A stretch of DNA of 64,000 nt from Sarcocystis neurona (lineage: Eukaryota; Apicomplexa; Conoidasida; Eucoccidiorida; Sarcocystidae): positions 2,968,848 through 3,032,847 of the forward strand of contig KL647294.1 of NCBI GenBank assembly GCA_000727475.1, written 5' to 3'. Within the stretch, counting starts at the first letter, position 1. Each line of letters starts with the position of its first letter. A model generated the notes under the pieces. It was not told where the DNA came from, searched no databases, and worked only from the letters and a program-made list of their open reading frames with translations. Position numbers and translations under genes: made by a program. Below are positions 27,301-37,722 of this stretch, piece by piece.

Positions 27301-30300
27301 ATTCAAAAAAAGTATGGGCACACACACTCGTAAAGTACACAGATACGCTTTCCCTTTCTATACAGACACCTTCCGGCCCCGTAGGTGTTCCACGTATACG
27401 TGGACGTGGATAAGTGGTCAGGAAGCGTGGATCCGTATAGACGTCTCTGTCTACTGGCCTGCAGGTGCGTACGTAAGAGATCCTTTCATCTGCGTGCCCA
27501 CGCATGTGGGGCGGGATGTGTACGTGCAGCAGAAGCCAACTAACTCATGAGCACGTGTATGCGCGCATGTATTTATGGTGACTCGTGCGTCTCCGTCGAA
27601 TGGGGACGGAGGGTGTGTACCTATATCTACAAACGTACTCACAGATTTGTACATACATATACACACACACTTCTATGTGTATATATGTTCAGATGCTCTC
27701 TCTGCCTGTGCGTACCTGTAGCGATGTGGTGACTGCGGAAGCCCCTGCAAAGAGTGCGACAGGAAGAAGAAGCCACAAAGAGGCAGCTGCTGCTGCTACC
27801 TAATGGGAGCATCTGCTGCTGCCGCTGCCCGCTGGTTTGAGAGACAGCTGCTGCTCTATGTTGGGGGGATCTGCTGCTGCTGCGTGCCGATTTGCTGTTG
27901 CTGCCCGGTGGTGTGCTCCTGCTGCTTGCTGATCTGTGTTGCTGCGCGCTGGTGTGTTGCTGCTGCCCGCTGGTGTGGGACTGCTGCCCGCTGATGTGCC
28001 GCTGCTGCCCGCTGGTTTGCTGCTGCCTTCTGGGTGATCCGAACGCTTGCTCGGGGCAGGCGTATGTGTTCGTCGCCTTACTGACCGACCGCCGCGGGTC
28101 TCCGCTGCTGCGTAGGCGTGCGCGCGGTCGTAGCAAGGCAGGCGAAATTCTCTCCGGGGGGGTGGAGTTGCTGTTATCGCTTACTTATACAAATACGCGC
28201 CACCTCTGTCCTCCGGTTGCGAAAAGGCACGCGTCCCCGTCCATCCCACGCCACGCGGCTTCCACGCCGCCTTCGGGTGTCTGTACACCGCCACCTATCG
28301 ACATCTTTGTGATGTGGAGAGACGCCTGCAAATACGGACACTCCCCCCATACACAGGTGCATCCTGTCGTATTTGTACATATATATTATATATACACATA
28401 TACATGTGCATGTGTATATTGATGTTCAAACACACGCATATGTATATTCGTCCGTGCGTAGGTGTATGTGTATGTGTGTGTGTGTGTGTGTACGTGTACG
28501 TGTACGTCTGTACGTGTGGAGGGACGTAGAAGCGTAAGTATATATTTCGTAGAACGCGGGCCCATGGGGACACGAGAAAGTGGCCTTTTCCAGCAAATCT
28601 GTCGTCTGAGACGACTTGTGCAATGCGTAGAGGTTTGTTCAGAAAAACTTCTGTGGAGGACTCCAGAGCTGTACGACTCAGCAAAACACTGCTCCGTCCT
28701 GATGGCTTTGCAGCATTTGCAGGCCGAGCGCTTGTCTTATTACTTGTCGCTTCTTGTAAATACTTATATGCATCTCTACGTGAATATACACTCATATAAA
28801 TACACATATATATATATATATCTATGTAATACATATGTACATCTATATATATATATATATATGTATATACAACCTTACATATAGGTATGTAGCTACATAA
28901 GGATATAGAGGATGCACACGTGTGTATATATATATATATGTAAATATCTTATGTATGCTTCTATATAGGGGCAAAGGTTCATCCCTCTACGTGCATCTCT
29001 ACCTCCATATCCTTCCATAAATACGCGTGTGCATACACAGGCTGACGGCTGCGCGCATGCATTCGTGCGGTGTCTTTCTCTGCCGTTGTCTCGGGGACCC
29101 GCTGTCCTGCTGCTGCTATCTGCAGAGCGCGGAGTGTGCAAGTGCAGGTCTTGCTGCTTCCTCGTCTGCTGCGGCTTCTTCCCGTCCGGCGGCGGCGTTG
29201 CAGCAACGAAGCAACAGCACGTTCTGGGGAGTGCTGGTGGGGCTCCTGCAGCACGAGTCACCTGCTGCTTTGTTTAGAGGGGCCGTCCCGACGCTGCTGA
29301 GGGACGTTCCATATTCTGCTCTTTTCTTCTTTCTCTTCTCGTTGCTGCGCCGTCAAGTCTGCGGCGTCGACTCTTTCTTATCCAGTTCTCCGCCGAGTCC
29401 TGCTCTGGCCACCTTCTGCTGCAGTGCTGCTGCGGGCGCGGCAGCTACTTTCATCACCCACCCTTTTGACGTCGTCCGCACGCGGATGCAGCTAGCTGGC
29501 ATGCTGGCACTGCAGCAGGAGCAGCAGCAGACGCAGTGGCGGCGCCAGACGCGGGAGCAGCCACAGCAACCGCAGCGAGGACGGAGTCCTGCGGTGGACG
29601 AGCAGCAGCCGACGCGCGGGCCGAAGCAGCATGAGCAAAAGCAGCAGAACGACACCGCTACGCAGCGGCAACAGCTGCCGCAGCGGCAGGCCAAGCCTTC
29701 TCGAGACGCGGGCACAGCTGCTGCTGAAGAAGAAGCCACGCAAGCAACCAAAGGCAGCGGCTGCAGCAGAAGCGGCGTGCCGCATCTCCTGCAGGCGACC
29801 GGAGCGGAGAGCAGCAGCAGCGTCCTAGAAATCAAGCAACAGCAGCAGCTGCAACGCCGAACTGCATGCTCGTTCGCTCGGTTTTCCTTTGCAGGTCAGT
29901 TGCTGTTGCCGTCTCTTACCTGCTGCTTTTCCTGCTCTCCCTCTCCTTGTCTGCTGCTTCCTCGTCTTTTGCCTTTGAGCATTTTTCCTCCTCTGCTTCG
30001 TTTTTCTATCTGCTTTTCCTTCCCCTTTCCTTGTTCTTCTTGTCTTTCACCTCCGCAGACTTTTCTTTTCCTCTAATGTGTCCCCTTCTCTAACGCTTCC
30101 TGCTTTCCCCCCGTCGCAAGTGGCTGTCGCCTCTTCTGCCCTATCAGTTCCTGCTACATCCCCCCACGTGTCAATCTTCGCTCGCTCGGGAAGCCGCTGT
30201 GCGTCTGCTGCCGCTGCAGGGAGGCGACGCGTCGCCCGATAGCCCTTGCTGCGGCGCGACTTCTGGGCTGCGGCCGCTGCTGCCGCTGCAGCTGCTGCAT

Positions 30301-33300
30301 TGTCTCTGGCTGACTTGCTGCTGGCACTTCGTACGCGGACTTGTACAGCCACCCACTGCTGTGAAGAAGTCTTGAACTCTCCGTCTGTATATTATATGAG
30401 AGGAGTGTATATGGACATACCCGTGTCTCCGACTTTCTTTCTACGCGTATGTGGACAGCCGACCGGTGTCTATCTGTCTTTCTCTGACTGCTCCTACAAC
30501 TGGTGCGGCGCCTCCTCTCTTTGCTATGACCGCTACTGCTGAGACCGGGGCGTCTTCTCGGCTGCTGTCGCTGCGCCTGCTGCTGCTTGTTGCCAAAATG
30601 CTGCTGCAGTTAAAAGTTTTCTCGTAGCTGCTGCTTTCTCTTGGAACTGCTGCCGATGCCGCCTTTCCCCCCTCCTTTATGCCGCAAGGGATGGGCCTCT
30701 CAAACTGCAGCAGCCCCGCCACGTTGTATTATCCTCTTCAGCTCCTGGTGTGAGGACTGTCTTCTGCGCTGTGCTGTTGTGCACAGTTCTGCAGTGGCTC
30801 CTCGCGCTGCTGCTGCTCCTCCTCCTCCTGCTCTGTCTGTGCGTCTTTGGCGTTACCTGGCGAAGCCTGCTACTCCACCTCGTGGTGGGCTTCTGCGGCT
30901 GCCCAGCTGCTGTCCTTGCTGCTGCAGTCCTGCTGTTCTTGCTGCTGCAGTCCTGCTGTCCTCGCTGCTGCAGTCCTACTGTTCTTGCTCCTGCCAGCCT
31001 GCTGTTCTCGCTGCTGCAGTCCTGCTGTTCTTGCTCCTGCCAGCCTGCTGTCCTCGCTGCGGCAGTCCTGCTGTTGTTGTTGCTGCCAAGCTGCTGTTCT
31101 CGCTGCTGCAGTGCTGCTGTACTTGCTGCTGCAGTGGTGCTGTTCTTGCTGCTGCAGTGGTGCTGTGCTTGCTGCTGCAATGCTGCTGTTCTTGCTGCTG
31201 CAGCTTTGCTGGTCTTGCTGGTGCAGTGCTGCTGTTGCTGCAGCTGCGACGGGCTGCAGCCCCTCTTGCGGCGCTTTCGCTGCTGCTGCCTTTCGACCTC
31301 CTATCTTTTGCCACTGCTGCTGTTGAGGAGACGGCAGACACGTGACTGTTGCTGCCGCAGCTGCCTCACCTGTTATTTCGCTGTCTCTGTGCTGCCGGCG
31401 TTTTCTACAAAGCGCTGCGCGCTGCTGCCGCTGCTCCTACTGCCGTACTGAGTCATAACCAAGTGCTTCTGCTGCCGGGGGGAGTTTCTGGCTTTTTGCT
31501 GCTGTTCCTGCAGAACGGCTGCCGTGTCGGCACGACCGACGTTACTGACGCATCTGTTGCTGGTTCGTCTGCTGCTGCTATTCTGCAGACGCTGCTGTTC
31601 TGCAGACGCTGCTACTGTTCTGTAGACGCTCGTGCCGTTCACGTGACGTGTGCGTGATGCTGCTGCCGCCTTTTGCCGGCTGCTGCTGCCGTCCCGCTGC
31701 TGCTGCGGAGAAAAACTGCTGCTGCTGGTATCCATGCGCCGTTGCTGCTGTAGCTTTTCTGTTCTCAGTGTTCGCGTGTGCCGTGTGGTGGCAGCGGTGC
31801 CTGTAATGCTGCTGCTGCTGTTTCGTAATGTTTCTCTTGCTTTACGACGTGGTGGTCGTCGCTGCTGTTCAGTCGCTGCTGCTGCCCATTCACTGCTGCT
31901 GCTGCTGCCGAAGTGGTGCTCCTGCTGCCGAAGCGGTGCTACTGCCGAATTGCTGCTGCTGCTGCCGCTGTTACCTCACTGCTGCTGCAGCAGTGACTGA
32001 TCTAAACGTACTGCTGCTGCTGCTCTCGCTTGTGTATGCTGCGGTTGGTGTATCTGCTGCTGTTTCTGGGGTCGCTTCGGTGCCGCTGCTGCTGCAGCTG
32101 CTGCGAGCGTGCAGCTGTTGTCTCTAGTAGGCAGAGGCTGCTGTTGCTGCTGTGGGGTGAGGCAGTTGGCCGCTGCAACCGCTTGCTAGTTGCTGCTGCT
32201 GGTGTTTGTCACGCGTATTCGTCCAGACGGTGGCTGCGGAAATTTGCGGACTACGACACCCGGCGCCGACCGTATCTTCCCGCCTGCGTGCTCCTCAGCT
32301 GCTTTCTCTGCTGCTGCTGCAGCTGCAGGAGGGCCCGGCGCAGGAGCAGGAGGAGCTGCAGCAGCAACGATGGGAGTAGGAGCAGGGACAGCAAAGACAG
32401 CGTCACCACGAGCGAAAGGATCACTCCAGGCTGCAGCGGGAATTCCGGTAGTACCAGCAGCAGCACCAGTTGCAGCAGCAGGATCGACAGCAGCAGCTGC
32501 AGCAGCACGACACAGCGGAGAAGAAGCAGCGGGGGGGCCAGCAGCAGGAGCAGCAGCACGCACCCGTGCAGCAGTAGCAGCAGGAAGAGGAGCAGGAGGA
32601 GCCAGAGAGGGAGGAGGGAAAGGAGCAGAAGGTGAGGCAGCGATCGCAGCTAGAAAAGGCAGCGGAGCAGCAATAGGAGGAAGTTTGTGCAGGAGACCTC
32701 GTTGGCTATGGACGCAGAAAGCGAGGCACGTCGAAACAGCAGCAGGGGAAGGAGCGGCTGCTGCTCCAACTTGTCTGTCTCGGTCAACCAGGACAGCTGC
32801 AGCAAGAGGGAAGGGGAATGTCGCGGCTGTTGCTGTTCGTGCTGCTGCTCTCTCTCGAAGCAACAAGGGCGCTGCAGCTGCTGCAGCACTTCTGGTGTTC
32901 AAGGAGCGGCTTCTGCCCTCTCTATCTGCTGCCCAACAACACATCCCCCCCGGGCTTCGCTGGCGGCGGCGCGGCGCACGCGTGGGCAGCAGCAGCAGCC
33001 TCACTCCCCGCGGCAGGGAGCCGCAGAGCAGAAGCCGGCCGAGCTGCAGCAGCCCCAGCGGCAGCGCTCTTGGCGACAGCAGGAGGAGCAGCAGCAGCCG
33101 GCTCGTGGTATTCAGTAGTTGGAGCAGGGACGGCACCAGCAGAAAGTCAGACAGCAACGCCGATGGTGTGGGCGGCAGCGCGTATTTCACCAGCAGAAGC
33201 AACAGCAGCAGGGGGAGCGTTAGTAGCAGTCACACGTGGTTCAGTTGGTTGGGCGGGGGAGTCGATGGACGACCTCCTTCGGTTCTCGAGAGAAGCACAC

Positions 33301-33794
33301 GAATCCTCAGCACTTCTCCCTTCAGTTCCCTTTTTCCCGTTTCTTGCCGCAGCAGCAGAGGAGCCCCATATCCCCACCTGCCTACGCATGCTGCAGGACC
33401 AGAAGCAGCAGCAGCAGTGTGGGATGGCTACCGTCGTCGTTCCGTTACCGACAGCGGCTCCGGCAGCAAACGCCTTTCTCCTTTTCAAGTCGCACGAATG
33501 TCCACATCCTCAGCGTCCTCTCCTTCTTCTTCTTCTCCTCTGTCTTCTTTTGCTCGTGGGACTGACTCAGCTTCTTCCGCCTGCTGCAGTGTTGGTAGCC
33601 AAGGAAGCTGCCGCATGTACGCGGCATTGCTGAACATCATCAAAGAGGAAGGGGCGAGTGCTCTTTGGCGAGGCCTCGGTGTTCGCGTGCTAAGACGGTC
33701 GCTGATGTCTGCCCTCACGTGGACGTCTGTTGAAGAAATTAAATCTTTTCTGTCCAGCTCCTCCCACACTTCGGCCCCCAGCAGCACTACGTAG
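21365..33794 (+). CDS. SLC25A38: Mitochondrial carrier, SLC25A38/Hem25-like glycine transporter, four exons
   Basis: This is an inner-membrane carrier; the SLC25A38/Hem25 family imports glycine for the first step of haem synthesis. My model uses exons 21365-23233, 24563-25411, 29126-29894 and 33571-33794 (phases 0, 0, 1; about 1236 residues, against roughly 300 usually). The three repeat signatures are PLDVIKTQ (about 613), PLSVLKTR (about 894) and PFDVVRTR (about 1019). They are accompanied by GFWRGLLPSVLRVGPG, ALFRGAVPTLLRDVPYSA and ALWRGLGVRVLRRSLMSAL. The uncharged residue in the second signature and the C-terminal RRSLM-A-TW-EE pattern are what I know from SLC25A38 rather than other carriers. 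A Ser/Ala/Pro/Gln-rich leader of about 590 residues and Gln-rich loop insertions explain the size. The start (first ATG of the open stretch) and the last junction are the weakest points; an alternative last acceptor at 33589 would need another donor. Confidence 0.85.
23234..24562 (+). other. Carrier intron 1
   Basis: The donor is CAACAG|GTGGCT and the acceptor is GTGCTGTGCAG, after a C/T-rich tract at about 24395-24560. The intron joins the first carrier signature to the exon holding the following matrix helix, in phase 0. Most of the interior (about 23600-24300) is TA/TGTA microsatellite. A second acceptor-like TTTCTTTGCAG near 23262-23272 is followed by no sensible exon. Confidence 0.75.
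25412..29125 (+). other. Carrier intron 2
   Basis: The donor is TCGTCGTGG|GTAAGG and the acceptor is CTATCTGCAG, both phase 0, for a length of 3714 bp. It contains CTG-rich DNA (25430-26050), a cluster of short TGTAYRTACA palindromes (26100-26960), TA microsatellites (26960-27050, 28370-28480, 28800-28940), more CTG-rich DNA (27780-28050) and a non-repetitive island at about 28540-28760 that may be an optional exon. Confidence 0.75.
26110..26960. repeat. Array of dispersed TGTAYRTACA palindromes
   Basis: At least nine short palindromes or near-palindromes of the form TGTA(C/T)(A/G)TACA occur at intervals of about 40-150 bp. They include a perfect 14-bp AGTGTACGTACACT at 26376-26389 and GGTGTACGTACATCC at 26628-26642. 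The DNA between them is not simple repeat. It lies within the large second intron of the carrier gene. Confidence 0.55.
29895..33570 (+). other. Carrier intron 3
   Basis: The donor is TTTGCAG|GTCAGT and the proposed acceptor is GACTGACTCAG after a TC-rich tract, both phase 1. The interior begins with a C/T-rich stretch (to about 30120), then degenerate CTG/CAG DNA including the 23-bp minisatellite at 30918-31239. From about 32190 to 33570 the last exon's frame stays open through Ala- and Ser-rich codons, so the final exon could begin earlier than modelled. Confidence 0.6.
30918..31239. repeat. 23-bp minisatellite, 14 tandem copies
   Basis: Fourteen successive units of exactly 23 bp start at 30918, 30941, 30964, 30987, 31010, 31033, 31056, 31079, 31102, 31125, 31148, 31171, 31194 and 31217. 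The consensus is GCTGCTGCAGTCC followed by TGCTGTTCTT. Units differ by substitutions only and the period is never broken. Because 23 is not divisible by three, the reading frame rotates from unit to unit, unlike codon-based CAG repeats. Confidence 0.95.
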
Positions 33795-36484
33795 CTTCTC
33801 CTGCTGCTTGCACTTCTGCAGAGCGACGGAGGCTCATTCTTGTTCGCTTTCTTTCTGTGTTTCCTGCTGCTTGTCGCGCTGCTGCCTTGGGCTGTGCCCC
33901 TCACCTCCTCCTGTTTTGCTGCTCCTGCAATTATCTCTCTTGCTGGGGCTCTTGTCCTGGCGCCTCTGCTGCTGCCGGTGCTGCGACGCGCGTCTTGTGC
34001 TGGCCTCTTTGCTGTTGCGCGTGGCCGCTCGTTCGGCCGCTCCTGCTGCGGCAGCTTCTCTTCTGCGGCTGGTGCCCTTGCTCCTGGTGGTGGTGCTGCT
34101 GCTGCTGTGGCTTCTGCCTGCTCGTGGAGTGTTGTTGCTGCTCCTGCTGCAGTGTTGCGGCTGCTGCTGGCGCCGGCCCGAGCAGATAGACCTGCAGCAG
34201 CACTCGGACATCGGCCTGTCAACATCGCGTACTACAAGCAGCTGGACCCGATGCAGCAGTTGCAGCGCAGCGCTCGCCATCAGCGCGTATGGAGTCAATA
34301 AGGACTGCAGCAAGGGCCGCTTCCCCAGCACAGCAGTTACAGGCACCAGAAACAGCAGCGCCCCGCCCCATTACCACGTGGGGCCACCTGCAGCGGAAAC
34401 ACGAACAACAGCAAAAAGCAGTGACAGAGGGACAGCTGCCAATAGTACCACCATTGCGGAGGAGTAGGAGCCACCCCACGCGGTCGCAGCAGCTCCTGGG
34501 AGCAGCACGCAATAGCCCGAGAAGCAGCGGCTACCAGCAGCAGGTGTTCGCACCAGACCGCAGGGTAAGCGGCAGCAAGAGGAGCCGCACGCGCTACACC
34601 AAACGCAGCAACATATCCGGCAGCAGACGCAGCAGCAACAGGCGCAGCAGCAGCAAGCGCAGCAGCAACGAGGTCCAGAAGGCAGCGATGACGCTGAGGA
34701 GCAAGTGAATAGGCAGCACAGCGCCTGGGAGAGCAACACAAGGAGTTCCTCTGTCTGCCTTCGATGTGGGATGCATGCATCAGCAGCAGCAAGAAGACCC
34801 GGCGGCACCAGCAGTAATAAGAACAGCCGGCAGCAGCAAGAGGAGGACGCAAGAGCAGCAGCGAGAAAAGGTTGACACAAGCACAAGAGAGAAACAGAGA
34901 CTGCTGCCGTCTACGAAGAAGACGAGCAGCAGAGGACAATCCTACCGACTACACCACCTGCAATTGCAGGTGGTAGTCACAGCAGCCGCGCGAACAAGCA
35001 CCAATAGCAGCAGCTCCACGCAGCAGGAGCAGCAGCTACGGCGCGCCCACCTGCAGCAGCACTGAAAAATAGCAGTTTCACCGTGTAGCGGATCTCCGCC
35101 TATTATTTCTGGTAGCCCTGATACAACTGTCAGTACTGCTATCCATACTACTGGCGCTCGTATTACCGCTATATGTACTAGCAGCAGCATGAGAGGCAGC
35201 AGCAGGAGGTCTGGCGTGCCGATAGCAGCAGAAGAAAACATCGCAATAGCAGCAGCGTGTAGCTGCGGCCGCATGAGTCTCTGCAGCAGCACAACTCAGG
35301 GCGGCAGAAGCGGCCTGAACAGCAGAAGCAGGCTGCAGAAAGACAGAGGAGCCATGCAGCGCAGCAGCAGTCCACTCCCACTGCCTCAGCAGGTCCACAC
35401 AATCGTGTGTACCTGCATGCGTTTCTTTAGTCCCGCATGGGTGCGGACGTCAGCATTGATGAATTGATGACAGTAGCAGCGAAATACTGCCACCCCAGAC
35501 ACAGGGCAGACAACGCAGGAGCTTCAGTAGCAGGAAAAAAGGCAGTAGCTGGTGGTGGGCGCGACAGCAGCCGCGACACGCGGGACCGCAGCAGGAACCG
35601 GGAATGCAGCAGCAGCTGGGACTGCAGCAGCAGGGATTGCAGCAGTAGCGGCGTACATTGAAATTAGCAGCTAGCAGAGCAGCCGCAGGAGCTAGCATCG
35701 ACAGCAGCAACGCACGTTGCGCCAGCACGTGCCCAACAGGAGGTTGTAGGAAGCAGGCTGTGGTGGAGGCAGCGGCGCGAGGCAGTAATTGCAGCAGCAG
35801 CAGCAGCCAGCCGCGGTGCAGAAGCTGGCATCACGGCAGCAGCAACAGGAGCAGCGACGTAGGTGACACGAAATTCGGTGGTACGTTAGACGTAGCAGTC
35901 AACTTCAGAAAGACTGACAGGCTACCTGGGAGCCACACGCGTAGGCAGGAGTGGTAGCAACAGCGGAAGCAGCAGAAAGAGGAACAGCAGCAGGAATGTG
36001 GCAGCAGCAGCTTCCGGGCATCAGGGGCAGCACCAGATGTAGCGGAAGAACGAGTAATAGCAGAAGGAGCAGAGGGATACCAGCAGCAGCAGATGTAATG
36101 GCACCAGTACGAACACGCAAGGTAGCTGCAAGAGCGCTACCGGCAGTTCCAACAGAAGAGGCAAGTCAGCCGAAGAGCTGAACGTTGAGCGGCTGCTTTT
36201 TTGTACTCGCGTACTCCAACGCCTCTGCACCTCGCATGACGCGCGGGACGAAAAAGCGATGGGTGATTTTACGGTGAAAAATCTGTCAACAACCTTCGCA
36301 GCCTCACTGCTGCATACGGAGGAAGGCTGCTGGCCACCCTTACTTCACGTGACATTGTTCGGTGTACAGACACCTGAACGACGCAGTCTTCTTCGCGAGA
36401 AACAGTTGAATATCTGCCTTTCTCTCGCTCCTTCTCTTTCTCACGTGCACGCACACGCGGAGGAGAAAAGACTTGTGAGGACAC

Positions 36485-36700
36485 GTAGGAGACAGAAACA
36501 CAGAGCCAGACGAAGAGACAGTCTTTTCGGACTTGCCTGGTCGTGCGCACTGCTTTACGCGTAGATGTCTACAAACGTGTGTACCCGCACATGAAAGAGG
36601 CAGAAACACACAGCCAGAGAAAGAAACTGCTTTTTTGAGTTTGCCGTAGGTGTCTGAACACGCATCGAAGTGGACAAAGACAGTCGTACTCCTGTTCGGG
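36485..36700. repeat. Tandem duplication, unit about 108 bp
   Basis: The block beginning CAGAAACACA at 36493 recurs at 36601, exactly 108 bp later, with AGCCAGA, a GAAA/GACA tract and TTGCC conserved in the same order. The period is 36 codons and the minus strand stays open across both copies, showing two related Cys/Ser-rich segments. I do not recognise a family and do not call it a gene. Confidence 0.7.
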
Positions 36701-37667
36701 TGTGCGAGCCGGGGGACTGCATGGCGTGCGAGTGACCGCGCGTACGTGCGGAAGAGATGCTGTTTCGTGTTCTCTTTTTTGTAGGTCACACAAGGGGACG
36801 CGGCGGAGATTTCTCTTAAATGGGTACAAACACATTTTTCACGGGGTTCTGCCATATGAAAACTTCTCGTATAGGCGCGTGCAGTTTTGGTCGATTACAC
36901 GCACTCGCAGGGACGCAGGAGGACCTCATCCTTCCGCGCATGGTTCACATACACGAGCACGTGTATCTGTACACACTCGTAGATACACACGTGTATGGGT
37001 GAACTTCCTACAGAACTACCTGCGCATACAGAAGTAGTACAAAGGACGAACTTTTGGACGTACACGCGCACAGACGAACAGACACCACCCCGTCAGTCTA
37101 CAGGTTTCCGCGTGTATAACTGTGAACGGCTACTGTCTTTAGAAAACTGCACGTGTTTGGAGGAAGACCTCCCACTCGAGTACCTCTCGAGGCGCCTGTA
37201 AAAGAGAGCGTGCTGCGCTGCAAGCGAATTCAACTCGGGGAGCGCTGCGGCTCCTAACAGCCTTCGGCGGCGATCCGCCGAGACTCCGCAGGTGTACTTT
37301 CGTTTCTGCTCCCATGTGGATCTCTCTGTGCCTCCGCACGACTTGGTGGGGACGTGCAGAGGGCCCTCTATACGTCAGTATTCACCGTACACGTAGATCT
37401 GTATGGAACTCCCGGCACCGGCAGATGACGGTGTCTACGGAGGTCTACAACTGCAAAAACAGAGACAGAGAACTCTTCCTCTTGACGTCTCGCAGACAAT
37501 TTTGCAGACGCCTCGTGAGAAATGGAGAGCTTTTCATGTCTCTTTGCAGACGGAGGGACGTACCCCTATGTGCCTTCCGAAACGTACACTATTCACTGCA
37601 TTTCTCTCAGTAAACAAGTGTGTATCTGTGCTTGTCTGCTTATCTGTGTGCATACATACACATATAT

Positions 37668-37722
37668 GGAGATAGATAGATAGACAGATAGATAGATAGC
37701 TGCGTGGATAGATAATAGATAC
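37668..37722. repeat. GATA microsatellite
   Basis: Repeated GATA units with one GACA interruption are followed by a further TAGATAGATAATAGATA stretch. This is a simple sequence repeat with no coding signal. Confidence 0.85.

Noticed and set aside
33485..34225. Minus-strand open frame of 246 codons opposite the end of the carrier gene
   Set aside because: It is antisense to the conserved last carrier exon and low-complexity throughout, so it is a shadow.
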